In this document: positions 17,482 to 26,309 of the stretch, piece after piece
How the letters are laid out: each line of letters opens with the position of its first letter
Numbering within the stretch: position 1 is the stretch's first letter
From: CAWEQO01 sp963811225
GTDB taxonomy: Bacteria; Chloroflexota; Anaerolineae; Anaerolineales; Anaerolineaceae
Reading direction: 5' to 3'
Assembly: GCA_963811225.1 (NCBI GenBank)
Contig: CAWEQO010000002.1
Location: 1 to 64,000, forward strand
Length of the DNA stretch: 64,000 bases
Notes under the pieces: model-generated
Databases searched by the model: none
What the model saw: only the letters and a program-made list of their open reading frames with translations
Told to the model about the DNA's origin: nothing
Made by a program: the position numbers and the translations under genes

Positions 17482-18285
17482 ATGGACAAACTCCAACACA
17501 AGTATGGCCCTTGGGCGCTGATCGCCGGGGGATCGGAGGGGTTGGGGGCGTCGTTCGCCGAGCAGTTGGCCCAGCGCGGCCTGAATCTGGCGCTGGTCAC
17601 GCGCAGCGCAGATTTGCTCGATACCCTGGCGCAGCGGCTGTCGCAGCGTTATGGCGTCCAGACTTTGACCATCACCCAGGATTTATCCGTGGAGGGCGCC
17701 GCTGCGACGATCGACCGGCAGACGGAGGATCTGGACCTGGGCCTGCTGATCTACAATGCCGGTTACCCTGCCAGCGGCGGCTTCTTCGACATCCCGCTCG
17801 AAGACCACCTTCGTGAGCTGGGCACCAACGTCCGCTCGCCGCTGGAGCTGACCTACCTTATCGGGCAGCGGCTGGTGGCCCGCGGACGGGGCGGCATCAT
17901 CCTGATCTCGTCGCTCAGCTCGGCCTTCGGCTCGGCGCTGATTTCCAACTACGCCGCCACCAAAGCCTACGACCTGATCCTGGCCGAGGGGCTGTGGGAA
18001 GAGCTGCGCGGCCGGGGCGTCGACGTGCTGGCTGCGCTGCCCAGCGCCATTGCAACGCCCAACTACTTGGAGAACCAGCAGCGTGACGGCAGCCGTAACG
18101 TCGTTGCGCCCATGCTGCCCGAGGACGTGGCGCGCGAGACGCTGGCCGCGCTGGGAAAAGGGCCCAGCGTCGTTCCTGGGCGGGTCAACCGCCTGCAAGC
18201 CTTCTTCATGCGTCGTGTCCTGCCGCGCACCGCCGCCATCCGCTTGATGGGCAGCGTCATGCGGCGGATGTATAGAAGCAGGTGA
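17482..18285 (+). CDS. short-chain dehydrogenase/reductase
   Basis: A 267-residue SDR with a Rossmann fold. The dinucleotide motif is GGSEGLGASFAEQLAQRG, followed by the NAG-type YNAGYPASGGF, the catalytic Ser in ISSLSSAF and the YxxxK pair YAATKAYD, all in normal spacing. It would oxidise or reduce a hydroxyl or keto group with NAD(P)H in the cytoplasm; the C-terminal basic segment (RLQAFFMRRVLPRTAAIRLMGSVMRRM) suggests a membrane-peripheral member acting on a lipid-like substrate, which is inference. Start 17482 has AAGGGGG upstream. It is a single gene, divergent from the small membrane protein. Confidence 0.92.
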   Translation: MDKLQHKYGPWALIAGGSEGLGASFAEQLAQRGLNLALVTRSADLLDTLAQRLSQRYGVQTLTITQDLSVEGAAATIDRQTEDLDLGLLIYNAGYPASGGFFDIPLEDHLRELGTNVRSPLELTYLIGQRLVARGRGGIILISSLSSAFGSALISNYAATKAYDLILAEGLWEELRGRGVDVLAALPSAIATPNYLENQQRDGSRNVVAPMLPEDVARETLAALGKGPSVVPGRVNRLQAFFMRRVLPRTAAIRLMGSVMRRMYRSR

Positions 18286-18309
18286 TCAGGCGCTTCGGCA
18301 ATTAGGGCC

Positions 18310-18592
18310 TGTTTGCCCGTGTGTGGTCCCCCGGCCAAACCACCACCATTCGTCTCCACACATCCCTGTGTTGGTTTTACCACCGGGGACCACACACAGG
18401 GATGTGTGTGGCTACGAAGGTGGGCATCGTCTCCACACACATCCCTGTGCGTGGTCTCCGGCCAAACCATCACTCGTAGCCACACACATCCTTGTGTGTG
18501 GTCCATCCAGCCAAACCGCCACTCGTAGCCGCACACATCCTTGTGTGTGGTCCACCCGGCCAAACCGCCACCACACACATCCTTGCTTCCCT
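18310..18592. repeat. tandem hairpin cluster with ARGGAT loop
   Basis: At least five units of about 50-57 bp. Each holds a hairpin with CCACACAC-type arms around a loop AGGGAT or AAGGAT (or its complement), as at 18390-18411, 18432-18453, 18481-18502 and 18532-18553, separated by a conserved GGCCAAACC and CGTAGCC spacer. No ORF is credible here. Hairpins with the same loop but other arms are at 25438-25459 and 40081-40102. Confidence 0.8.
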
Positions 18593-19625
18593 ACCAGCGC
18601 GCGTGGTGCTCCTCGGCCCAGCCGACCAGATCCCGCACTTCGAGCGTCTCCCCCGCATCCGTGCAGGCCGTGCCGTTGTAGCGCCCGAACATCTGATGCA
18701 CCTCGCTGTACAGCAGCTTCACATCGGTCTTGGCGACGCGCTCGAAGAAGGGCGTGAACGTCAGGTCCAGCCGCCCGTCCGGCGAGCGCATGGTCCAGGG
18801 GGCCTTGAAGTTGTGCAAATCGTAGCTGAAATCCACCTGTCCCAATTTGTGGACGCGTCCGTCCAGGATGACGGCGTTCTCTGTGGCAGCCGAGGTGTCG
18901 CCGAAGCCGTAGCCCAGGTTGAGCCCCAGCGTGCGCCCGTCCGGCAGGAAGCCCGAGGCACTGGCCCACACCCAGAACGAGCTGTAAGCCCACACGCCGC
19001 GTCCCCAGTCCAGGTTGCCCAGGCAGGTGGCCGGGTCGAGGTTGGCGCACTCGCCGCCATAGTCCACCCAACCCTCAACGGGCAGGCAGTTGATCTTGCG
19101 GTTGTAGTAGAAGCGCTTGCCCTCGATCGGGATCACGATCGTCAGCAACTCGTGCTCGGGCGGCAGCGGCATCCTGGCCTCGGCCGAGAGACCCTTTCCG
19201 CCGAAGCCCGGCCAGCGCACCCACAGCCGCCGCTCACCCTCCGCTGCCGTGAAGCGCAGCCGCACCTTGCCGTTGTCGTATACACTCTCACCCGTGTCGC
19301 TGTTGCGCGGCAGGCGCACGCCCTTCGCCAGCGGCACGGTAAGCGTCTCCTCGTGGTAAGCTCCGGTGGCGAACTCGATCACGTAGGCGAAGATCATGCC
19401 CAGGTAGCCGATATCGCTGACCGTGAACGAGTAGAAGTGGGTGGGTGTGGTGATGCCGTAATAGTCCCAGCGCTTGGTACGCAGCGGCTGCAAGAAGCGC
19501 AGCCCATAAAAGCGCATATTCTCCAGGTTGCAGTCCAGCAGCGCCTGCCGTGACCAGCCCACCTGTGTCAGGTTACCGTTCGGGTCCAGCAGCGGACCGG
19601 GGGTGAGGATTTCGTGTTGGACCAT
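18591..19625 (-). CDS. DUF2804 family protein
   Basis: A 344-residue protein of the DUF2804 family: it opens with ILTPGPLLDPNGNLTQVGWSRQALLDCN, then RTKRWDYYGITTPTHFYSFTVSDIGYLG and ends with the typical SEVHQMFGRYNGTACTDAGETLEVRDLVGWAEEHHARW. The domain is beta-rich, without membrane segments or signal peptide, and no enzymatic function is established. Start has CAAGGAG 6 nt upstream. The C-terminus runs into the repeat cluster. The next gene upstream ends at 19739, across a palindrome, so it is probably transcribed separately. Confidence 0.92.
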   Translation of the reverse strand: MVQHEILTPGPLLDPNGNLTQVGWSRQALLDCNLENMRFYGLRFLQPLRTKRWDYYGITTPTHFYSFTVSDIGYLGMIFAYVIEFATGAYHEETLTVPLAKGVRLPRNSDTGESVYDNGKVRLRFTAAEGERRLWVRWPGFGGKGLSAEARMPLPPEHELLTIVIPIEGKRFYYNRKINCLPVEGWVDYGGECANLDPATCLGNLDWGRGVWAYSSFWVWASASGFLPDGRTLGLNLGYGFGDTSAATENAVILDGRVHKLGQVDFSYDLHNFKAPWTMRSPDGRLDLTFTPFFERVAKTDVKLLYSEVHQMFGRYNGTACTDAGETLEVRDLVGWAEEHHARW

Positions 19626-19689
19626 GGGAGACTCCTTGGGTTATCTATTCATTTCCGTTCCCAATCGCATTTTGAGTCGGTAAAGCTGC

Positions 19690-19762
19690 CAACGGATTTT
19701 GGGAGCGGATTGAACCGATTGGGAGACTCCCAATCGGTTCAATCCGCTCCTCGAATCCGTTG
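19690..19762. terminator. long palindrome between tandem genes
   Basis: Perfect 24-bp arms 19702-19725 and 19727-19750 with a 1-nt loop, extended outward after a small internal loop by CAACGGATT / AATCCGTTG. It contains the stop codon of the M23 peptidase gene. Confidence 0.85.
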
Positions 19763-20299
19763 ACAGTACTCCGTCGGGTCCATCAAATTCTGCGGCCTCT
19801 CTTGGAAATAATTCCCGCCCAGGTAATCCTCTTCCGCGGGCATGCCCTGGTGCATCTCGAAGTGCAGCATGGAGTGCACGCCCTTGCCGCGCAGCCGCTG
19901 GATGTACCCCGGCGCGGAGTCGTCCACCTTATCCAAATTGAGCACCTGCCCGACGCTGCCGACCCGCTCGCCCGCCGCGACCCACTCTCCGGGCTGCACA
20001 ACTGCCGCCTGCATCTCGGCGTAGCGCAGCACGCGCCCATCTTCACACTCCACCAGCACGCTCCAGGTCACGTTCCAGTAGGGGCGCAGTGCCGGCGCGG
20101 TGAACACCGCCACCTCCAATACCACCCCAGGCTCCGCCGCCAGCACCGGCGATCCCACCGGCGCATACACGTCCACCCCGGCGTGATGGCGGTCGCCGCG
20201 GTCCTCCCAGAACGAACCCGGCTCACCCGGCGCGGGGATGCGCCTTTCGAAGCTCTCCGGCGCGGGCCAAACCCTTACTTGCGATGTTGTTCCACCCAT
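19739..20299 (-). CDS. M23-family peptidase-like protein
   Basis: A 186-residue protein with an M23/LytM fold: the metal ligands HHAGVDVYAPVGSPVLA (HxxxD pattern) and MLHFEMH (HxH) are both present with a G(R)VLRYAEM strand between, as in peptidoglycan DD-endopeptidases. I see no signal peptide or membrane anchor, so either it is cytoplasmic, with another role, or the start is wrong; an in-frame ATG at 20437 would add an unconvincing Arg/Pro-rich lead. The chosen start overlaps the end of the HEAT-repeat gene by 25 bp. The stop lies inside the palindrome at 19702-19750. Confidence 0.8.
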   Translation of the reverse strand: MGGTTSQVRVWPAPESFERRIPAPGEPGSFWEDRGDRHHAGVDVYAPVGSPVLAAEPGVVLEVAVFTAPALRPYWNVTWSVLVECEDGRVLRYAEMQAAVVQPGEWVAAGERVGSVGQVLNLDKVDDSAPGYIQRLRGKGVHSMLHFEMHQGMPAEEDYLGGNYFQERPQNLMDPTEYCQRIRGAD

Positions 20300-21015
20300 T
20301 CTGCATCCATTTTTACCAAACAATTCTTCTTCAGGTTCTCGCGCACCACCCAGGCCACGTCCGGGTCGGGCGATTCCATCCAGCGCTCCAGGCGGCGTTT
20401 GCCCTGCTCGGGCGCGGCCACAATGGCGACGCTCCAACCGTAGCCCAGGGCCTTGCGGAGGGCGATGAAACCTTCGCTTTTGCGATCCTCAGCCGCGGCA
20501 AGGCCCGTCGTGATTGCATCCAAAATCTCTAACACTTGCAAAGCCGCATCCCGCTCTTTCAATAAGACCGGCTCGCACAGCCCCGCCACCACGGCCCGCT
20601 GCTCGCAGCGGCTGCCCTTTGACCATGCGCGCATCTCGCCCAGCAGGCGCGGTATGTCACGCAGGCCCCAGCGCTGCAAGCCCATCGCCACCCCCTCACG
20701 CACCCGCCAGCGCGGATCGTTCGCCAAACGGCGCAGGGTGGGCAGGTGCTGCTCTTCACCCTCGCCCACCAGCCGGCCCAGACCGACCGCGCCGCAGCAT
20801 ACCAGGAAGGTTCGAGGATCGTTGGTATCGGCGCGCTCCGGCGGGCAGTCGATCCAGCCCAAGAACTGCTCCTCCGTACCCATGTCGGCCGTCACAGCCA
20901 GCAGCTCCAGGTTGGCACGCGGCCCCGGCAAGTTGGATTCAGATAGCAAATACGGCTCCCATTCTTGAATTGGGAGCGAAGCAAGTTGTTCGCGATAGAG
21001 TTGGGTCTTTGTCAC
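20275..21015 (-). CDS. HEAT-repeat-like helical protein
   Basis: A 246-residue all-helical protein. Segments such as LPTLRRLANDPRWRVREGVAMGLQRWG and RRLERWMESPDPDVAWVVRENLKKNCL look like HEAT/DNA-alkylation-repeat helices, so it is probably an alpha-solenoid that binds protein or nucleic acid; no specific family recognised. It starts with GTG; a TATAAT box (21022-21027 on the minus strand) lies exactly 6 nt before it and there is no Shine-Dalgarno, so it is likely leaderless. It overlaps the M23-like gene downstream, suggesting an operon. Confidence 0.75.
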   Translation of the reverse strand: MTKTQLYREQLASLPIQEWEPYLLSESNLPGPRANLELLAVTADMGTEEQFLGWIDCPPERADTNDPRTFLVCCGAVGLGRLVGEGEEQHLPTLRRLANDPRWRVREGVAMGLQRWGLRDIPRLLGEMRAWSKGSRCEQRAVVAGLCEPVLLKERDAALQVLEILDAITTGLAAAEDRKSEGFIALRKALGYGWSVAIVAAPEQGKRRLERWMESPDPDVAWVVRENLKKNCLVKMDAEWVEQHRK

Positions 21016-21022
21016 ATATCGA

Positions 21023-21799
21023 TTATACAGCCAGATCGCGCTGCTCGAACACCACCCCCGCCGCCGCCACGCAAACGACCGCCAGCAGCGCCAGCGCCAG
21101 CGCGTGCCAGAGCAGCAGTCCGTTGGTCAGCGGCTCGCGACCGGTTGCATAGTAAACCGGCGACAGGTAGCGCAAGGCCTGCCAGCCGTGCAGCCAGACC
21201 GCATTCAGCAGGTATGCCGCGCCCAGCGCAATGACCGCAATCAGGCGGCTGCGCGCCGGAACCCCTACCCAGGTGGACAGCGCGAACGCCGACCCGCCGA
21301 AGGTCAGCGCCAGCAGCCACAGCCCCAGGCACGCTCCGGCCAGGCGCCCCAGCGATACGCTAAGCCCCAGCGCGCTCACGCTCAGGGCCAAGAGCGCCCA
21401 CAGCTCCGCTGCCAGCAGCAGCAGCGCCAGCGCCAACGCCGCAAACTTCTCCAGCATCAGACGCCAGCGCGGCAGTGGATAGGCCATCAGCAGCTCCAGT
21501 GTGCCGCTGCGCTCCTCGCCTGCCACCAGCCCGCTGCCCTTCCAGATGGCGTACAGGCACAGCGCCAGCGGAAAGACCAGCCCGAATCCCACCGCCTGCA
21601 GCCAGCCTGCCGGGGTTGAGACGGCATTTGTTACACCGCTCAACCGGAACAGGAGCTCGTTCAGCCACACCGGCGACGCGGCCCGCGCCAGCAGGAACAG
21701 CGCCGGCGCAACCAGCGCATACAGCCCCAGCGCGACGCCCAGCCGCAGCGTGCCGCGCTGCAGGTCCTTCAACGTTTGCAGAAGGACCTCAATTGGCAT
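21023..21799 (-). CDS. ABC-2 type transporter permease
   Basis: A 258-residue membrane protein with about six hydrophobic segments: LGVALGLYALVAPALFLLA near the N-terminus, AVGFGLVFPLALCLYAIW, a conserved amphipathic GEERSGTLELLMAYPLPRWRLMLEKF, then four C-terminal spans. The motif after span 2 is typical of ABC-2 permeases in which GxxxGTxxxLLxxPxSR is conserved. It pairs with the ATPase encoded just upstream (11-bp overlap) to form an exporter; substrate unknown, but the pairing with a GbsR-type regulator fits drug, peptide or lipid export. Confidence 0.88.
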   Translation of the reverse strand: MPIEVLLQTLKDLQRGTLRLGVALGLYALVAPALFLLARAASPVWLNELLFRLSGVTNAVSTPAGWLQAVGFGLVFPLALCLYAIWKGSGLVAGEERSGTLELLMAYPLPRWRLMLEKFAALALALLLLAAELWALLALSVSALGLSVSLGRLAGACLGLWLLALTFGGSAFALSTWVGVPARSRLIAVIALGAAYLLNAVWLHGWQALRYLSPVYYATGREPLTNGLLLWHALALALLAVVCVAAAGVVFEQRDLAV

Positions 21800-22691
21800 G
21801 GACGCTCACCCCGTAATAGCTGCGGAAGGCCTCCTCCAGGCTGGGCGTCTGGCTGATGATGTCGGTCACCCGGTACTGGCTGGCCAGCTTGATCAGCGCA
21901 TCCGGGTCACCGCGCACCGTGCAGCTGATCTGATTCTCGCGCTGCTGCAGGTTCTCCAAATTCGGCAGGCGTGAGAAAGCATCCGCGCTGACCGGGTTAG
22001 CGAAGCGCATCTCCACGTGGCGCATGGCCCGGCTGCGCAGGTGCACGCCCCGCTCCACCGCCACCAGCGCGCCCCGGTAGAGGATGCCCACCCGGTCACA
22101 GGTGCGCTCCATCTCGCTGAGCGAGGTGGACGCCAGGAAGACAGCTCGTCCCTCGCCGCGCGCCTCGGTGATCAGGCGGTAGAAAGCCGCCTGGGCGGAC
22201 GCGTCCAGGCCCCTGGTGGGCTCGTCGAACAGCATCAGCTCGGGGCAGTGCATGAATGCCTGCACCAGGCCGATCTTGCGGCGCTCTTGGGCGCTCATCC
22301 GGTCCACCGGGCGCGCCAGGTCCACGTCCAGCTGATCGGCCAGCTCGCGCACGTACGCCCAAGACACCTCGCCTCGCAAGCGGGCCAGGTAGCGCAGCAG
22401 CTTCTCTCCGGTTGTATCTCGATACAGGCTAATTTCGCCCGGCAGGTAACCCACCTCCCGGCGGATCTTCAAACTTTGCTCGTGCGAGTCCAGGCCCAGC
22501 ACCAGGGCCCGCCCTTCCGTCGGGCGGATGAAATCGAGCAGCAGCCGGATGGTGGTGGTCTTACCGGCCCCATCCGGACCCAGGAAACCGAATATTTCCC
22601 CCGGTTCGACTTCGAACGTTAAATCGCGTACACCCAAGCGCTGTCCATACATCTTGGACAGGTCTTCTGTGCGGATCATTAAGTAGCGCAT
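21789..22691 (-). CDS. ABC transporter ATP-binding protein, odd signature
   Basis: A 300-residue ABC ATPase for the adjacent ABC-2 permease. Walker A is GPDGAGKTT at 38-46, Walker B LMLFDEPTRGLD with catalytic Glu, then the H-loop region (FLASTSLSEMERTCDRVGIL), in which the usual His is replaced (S-T-S-L-S). The signature motif is also unusual: MSAQERRKIGLVQAF instead of LSGGxxxR or YSKGNKQK, losing the conserved Gly. The C-terminal 80 residues are the accessory domain of this exporter group. Start 22691 has AAGGAGG; the longer frame to 22718 does not fit. Cytoplasmic face of the membrane. Confidence 0.9.
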   Translation of the reverse strand: MRYLMIRTEDLSKMYGQRLGVRDLTFEVEPGEIFGFLGPDGAGKTTTIRLLLDFIRPTEGRALVLGLDSHEQSLKIRREVGYLPGEISLYRDTTGEKLLRYLARLRGEVSWAYVRELADQLDVDLARPVDRMSAQERRKIGLVQAFMHCPELMLFDEPTRGLDASAQAAFYRLITEARGEGRAVFLASTSLSEMERTCDRVGILYRGALVAVERGVHLRSRAMRHVEMRFANPVSADAFSRLPNLENLQQRENQISCTVRGDPDALIKLASQYRVTDIISQTPSLEEAFRSYYGVSVHAN

Positions 22692-22777
22692 GGTCGGCCT
22701 CCTTCTCTGCAGGAACAACGGTTAAGGTGCGTCACTCTGCATGCCACCCTGTCCATCGATCCTGCGCTTAAACAAAT

Positions 22778-22803
22778 ACCGGCTGGCAGAAGCGCCAGCC
22801 GGT
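22778..22803 (-). terminator. hairpin between regulator and ABC genes
   Basis: Arms ACCGGCTGGC / GCCAGCCGGT (10 bp) with loop AGAAGC, followed on the minus strand by ATTTGTTT. It may attenuate transcription from the regulator into the exporter genes. Confidence 0.6.
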
Positions 22804-22833
22804 GATGAGACCGAAGGATGCGTGGTTAGGCCC

Positions 22834-23355
22834 CTAGCCTGAACCAGCCGGCAGCTGCTGCCGGGATTGCCACTCCTGACGCATGCGCTGCGTCATCTCC
22901 TCTACCATATCCACCCAAACGACCATCTCCTCAAGCCGCTGACGGATCGGGTTCCCGTTTTCCAGGCCATCCAATCCTTCTTCAGCGGTCTCTTTAAGCG
23001 GCAAGACGGCGGCGAGGCGCATCTCCAGGGTCTTCTGCCAGGGGTCATCCGCGAGGGTGTAATAATCCAGGCGGTCACCGGGCAGAGACACCTTCTCGAC
23101 CAGGTCGGCCATCAGCAGGGTGCGCAAATTCGTGGACACGCTGCTGCAACTCACCTGAAGCGCCTCCGCCATCTCCTCCGAGGAGACGGGTCGTGGGGTG
23201 ACAAGGAGCAGGCCAATGATCCTCCCGCCAATGCGCGGGATACCATTCTCCTGGTAGTGCAACCCCATATTTTCAATGAACTGGGATAAACTGCGTCTAT
23301 CCTCCGGTATGGGAGGGGTTTCTGCAGAATTATCCGAGCTCTCTAGCTCCATCAA
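22834..23355 (-). CDS. GbsR/MarR-family transcriptional regulator
   Basis: A 173-residue winged-helix regulator. The GbsR-type pattern is clear: FIENMGLHYQENGIPRIGGRIIGLLLVTPRPVSSEEMAEALQVSCSSVSTNLRTLLMADLVEKVSLPGDRLDYYTLADDPW, i.e. helix, recognition helix (SCSSVSTNLRTLL) and wing. The C-terminus is helical and likely dimerises. It precedes the ABC exporter genes on the same strand and probably regulates them. Start has AAGGAG upstream. The 23356-23681 region between it and the divergent SAM hydrolase gene is AT-rich (repeated TTCGTA and TTGTCAG-like motifs) and must carry both promoters; I cannot assign an operator. Confidence 0.9.
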   Translation of the reverse strand: MMELESSDNSAETPPIPEDRRSLSQFIENMGLHYQENGIPRIGGRIIGLLLVTPRPVSSEEMAEALQVSCSSVSTNLRTLLMADLVEKVSLPGDRLDYYTLADDPWQKTLEMRLAAVLPLKETAEEGLDGLENGNPIRQRLEEMVVWVDMVEEMTQRMRQEWQSRQQLPAGSG

Positions 23356-23681
23356 AATCGCTCCTTATTTGCGGCTAAACCGCTCAATAAAACAATTTCG
23401 TACGAAGAGTTGTCAGACACTCTCCTTCGTAATCATTGTAAGGGTTCCGGTTGTTTCTGTCAACACTGAAACCGCTGTTTTCATCGAATTAGCGAAACAG
23501 AAGCGCAAGGCTCCGAATCCAAATCCGATTTGACACGGTTCAGGCAGTGATGTTTTAATTTTGCCGACGAATCGGTTTGCGCTCTCTTCTCTCCCAACTT
23601 GACTCGACTTTTCCAGAATGATATATTTACGATACGAAAGCTGCAATCAAACCAACAACGATCATTCGAGGTATTTCGATA

Positions 23682-24479
23682 ATGAAGTTCATCTCCCTGC
23701 TGACCGACTTTGGGGTGCGAGACGGCTACGTTGGCGTCATGAAAGGGGTCATCTATGGCATTGCGCCGGATGTCCAGATCGCCGATATCACCCACACCAT
23801 CTCGCCCCAAAACGTCATGGAAGGCGCAATTGCCCTGGGCCGAGCCGCCCCCTACTTCCCGGACGGCACCGTCCACATTGCCGTGGTCGACCCGGGCGTC
23901 GGCACCACCCGCCATTCCATCGCTGCCCGCATCGGGCGCTTTTCCTACGTCGGCCCCGACAACGGCCTGTTTACGGTCGTCTTGCAGCGGGCCGAGCGCC
24001 GCCACGAGCCGATCAAGCTGGTGCGGCTCGACCGGCGCGGCTACTGGCTGCCCGAAATCAGCAACGTCTTCCACGGCCGCGACATCTTCGCTCCGGTTGG
24101 CGCTCACCTGGCCAACGGCGTGCCGCTCGAAGAGCTAGGCACCCTGGTCGAAGACATCATCCGCCTCGACATGCCCGAAGTCGAGACCACCGAGAATGGT
24201 GTGCGCGGCCAGGTGATCTCGGTCGATAACTTTGGCAACCTGGCCACCAACATCCACCGCGCCGACCTGCCTGCCAACATCGAGCGACTGGTCGTGTCGG
24301 TTGCCGGGACCAAAATCCACGGCCTGGTGCGCACCTTCGGCAGCCGCCCGACCGGCGAGCTGATCGCCCTGTACGGAACCGCCAACGACCTGCTGGTCTC
24401 GGTCGCCAACGGCAGCGCAGCCGAGCGCCTGGGCGCATCCGTGGGCGCGGTGGTGGACGTCCAGGTGGAAACGGCATGA
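23682..24479 (+). CDS. SAM hydrolase (DUF62 / duf-62 family), copy 1
   Basis: A 265-residue member of the S-adenosyl-L-methionine hydroxide adenosyltransferase family, which splits SAM to adenosine and methionine using water (the chlorinase/fluorinase relatives use halide). Visible motifs: SLLTDFGVRDGYVGVMKGVIYGIAP, the conserved DITHTISPQN, HIAVVDPGVGT and YVGPDNGLF in the N-terminal domain, then a C-terminal beta-barrel with GQVISVDNFGNLATNI. Length is typical. CGAGGTA precedes the ATG. It overlaps the second copy by 4 bp (ATGA); the two share order and motifs, so this is a tandem duplication. Confidence 0.93.
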   Translation: MKFISLLTDFGVRDGYVGVMKGVIYGIAPDVQIADITHTISPQNVMEGAIALGRAAPYFPDGTVHIAVVDPGVGTTRHSIAARIGRFSYVGPDNGLFTVVLQRAERRHEPIKLVRLDRRGYWLPEISNVFHGRDIFAPVGAHLANGVPLEELGTLVEDIIRLDMPEVETTENGVRGQVISVDNFGNLATNIHRADLPANIERLVVSVAGTKIHGLVRTFGSRPTGELIALYGTANDLLVSVANGSAAERLGASVGAVVDVQVETA

Positions 24480-25306
24480 GCGACCCCCAACGATCCCCGC
24501 GCGTCATCAGCCTGACCACCGACTTCGGCTGCGGCGACCCGGATATCGGCTCGCTCTCTGGCGTGATCTGGGGCATCGCCCCCGGTGCGCGCATTGTCGA
24601 TCTCAGCCACGACATCCAGCGCCACAACGCCCGCCAGGCGGCCCTGCTGCTCGACCGGGTGACACCTTACTTCCCTCCCGGCTCGATCCACGTGATCGTC
24701 GTCGACCCCGGCGTCGGCACCAACCGCCGCCCGCTGGCGGCTCGCTTCGGCGAGCAGTGGTTCGTCGGGCCCGACAACGGCGTCGCCACGCTGATGCTGC
24801 GCCGGGCCCAGAAGCTCGGCCTGCCGGTCGAGATGGTCGAGCCGGATAAATTCCAGTTCATGCTGCCCGAAATCAGCGACATCTTCCACGGCCGCGACGT
24901 GTTCGCCCCGACCGCCGCCCACATCGCCCGCGGCGTGCCCCTGGACGAGATCGGCGCGCCCATCAACGACCCCGTGCTGCTCGATTTCCCCGAGCCGCGC
25001 CAGGTTGAGAACGGCTGGTTGGGCGAGGTCAAGGACATCGACCAGTTCGGCAATCTGGAGACCAACATCCACCAGGACCTTCTGAAGGACCTGGGCGAGC
25101 CCGGCGCGATCGACGTGCGCATCAACGGCGAGACGATCCACGGACTGGTGAAAACCTTCGGCGAGCGCGGCAGCGGTGAGTTCGCCGCCCTGGCCGACAG
25201 CTCTGGCTACCTGAGCATCAACGTGGTCAACGGCAGCGCCCAGCGCCGCCTGGACGCCAAAGTCGGTGACCCGGTAGAAGTCCGGCGTCAGGCGCCCGGC
25301 GCATAA
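24476..25306 (+). CDS. SAM hydrolase (DUF62 family), copy 2
   Basis: A 276-residue paralogue of the preceding gene with the same landmarks: SLTTDFGCGDPDIGSLSGVIWGIAPGA, DLSHDIQRHN, HVIVVDPGVGT, FVGPDNGVA, then EVKDIDQFGNLETNIH. The first motif differs (GCGDPDIG for GVRDGYVG), so the active-site loop is not identical and substrate range may differ; the two products may also form mixed trimers. Translational coupling with copy 1 (4-bp overlap) supports equal production. Followed by an intergenic repeat cluster. Confidence 0.92.
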   Translation: MSDPQRSPRVISLTTDFGCGDPDIGSLSGVIWGIAPGARIVDLSHDIQRHNARQAALLLDRVTPYFPPGSIHVIVVDPGVGTNRRPLAARFGEQWFVGPDNGVATLMLRRAQKLGLPVEMVEPDKFQFMLPEISDIFHGRDVFAPTAAHIARGVPLDEIGAPINDPVLLDFPEPRQVENGWLGEVKDIDQFGNLETNIHQDLLKDLGEPGAIDVRINGETIHGLVKTFGERGSGEFAALADSSGYLSINVVNGSAQRRLDAKVGDPVEVRRQAPGA

Positions 25307-25329
25307 ATCAGAATTGGCAGATCCCCTGA

Positions 25330-25612
25330 TCTCCACCATGTAGCCCCAGACATCCTCGCGAAGCACCCAGTAAGGGCTGTCTGGGGTACTTGTGACAGGA
25401 ATTCTCACTGGCAAAGGGAGGTCTTCCGGCCAAGAACCCCCAGACAAGGATGTCTGGGGTACGACTGCGACCCTCATTTCATCGTGCAAAGCCCCAGACA
25501 TCCTCGCGAAGCACCCAGTAAGGGATGTCTGGGGTACTTGTGACAGGAATTCCATCGGCAAAGGCAGTCATCCGGCCGGAGCACCCAGTACAGGGATGTC
25601 TGGGGCTCCATG
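25330..25612. repeat. repeat cluster with CCCCAGAC/GTCTGGGG hairpins
   Basis: Two direct copies of a ~90-bp segment beginning with CCAGACATCCTCGCGAAGCA (about 25345 and 25495) and several hairpins with CCCCAGAC-type arms, including the perfect one at 25438-25459 with loop AAGGAT. No ORF is credible. It belongs to the same loop family as 18310-18592. Confidence 0.8.
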
Positions 25613-25721
25613 GTGGAGATCAAGGTAATTACTGCAGAGTTTTCGTTTACAATGGAGCCAGCGAACATGGGGCGAACATCGCAGCGGTATCCGTTTTTTA
25701 GAACGATCGTTGGAGATAAAG

Positions 25722-26309
25722 ATGGCGAAAATAAACACGATCAAGCCATCCACAAAAAGATCCGTCTGGGCCATTCACACGCGTGAGATCAGCGCTGCGC
25801 CTGTTTGGGCCGTCCTGTACGGTCTTCTCTCCTCCTTGACCAATGCCCTGGTGATCCCTGGCGCGGCTAACGTATCCGTCCGTCCGGGGGTAGCCTTGTT
25901 ATTCTTCTCCGGCTTAACCTTCGGACCCTGGGTGGGGTTTTTCACGGGCTTCTTCGGCAATCTCTTATCGGATCTTCTTTCCGGCCAGGGAATGAATTTT
26001 TGGTGGAATGTGGGCAACGGCCTCATGGGTTTCTTGCCCGGCCTGCTCGCCGGCTCGATGATCAATTATCGCAGCCTGCCGGACATCCTCAAAGCGGAAG
26101 CCTCGATCTTTGTCGCCACGGCGATTGGCATGGGGGTTGCGTCCATATCGGAGCTGTGGATGTCGAATGCCGATCTGAACGACGTGCTGCTGAAGAACTT
26201 CATCCCGGCCTTCATGCCCAACATTTCCAACGGCCTGATCCTCGTGCCAATCTTATTGTTGGTGTACGGCACGATGAAGGCCATCCAACAAGCAAGCCTC
26301 TCCGAATAG
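25722..26309 (+). CDS. ECF transporter S component-like membrane protein
   Basis: A 195-residue protein with about five to six membrane segments. The arrangement AAPVWAVLYGLLSSLTNALVIPG, RPGVALLFFSGLTFGPWVGFFTGFFGNLLSDLLSG, WWNVGNGLMGFLPGLLAG resembles the substrate-binding (S) subunit of energy-coupling factor vitamin transporters, in which the GPxxGxxxGxxGN/DLxxD motif is typical. No EcfA or EcfT gene is adjacent, so it would use a shared module encoded elsewhere (group II). Substrate unknown. ATG 25722 is preceded by TTGGAG; the alternative TTG at 25710 is less likely. Upstream are repeats. Confidence 0.8.
   Translation: MAKINTIKPSTKRSVWAIHTREISAAPVWAVLYGLLSSLTNALVIPGAANVSVRPGVALLFFSGLTFGPWVGFFTGFFGNLLSDLLSGQGMNFWWNVGNGLMGFLPGLLAGSMINYRSLPDILKAEASIFVATAIGMGVASISELWMSNADLNDVLLKNFIPAFMPNISNGLILVPILLLVYGTMKAIQQASLSE

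Noticed and set aside
24104..25561. 485-codon minus-strand frame
   Set aside because: Antisense to both SAM hydrolase genes and running into repeats.
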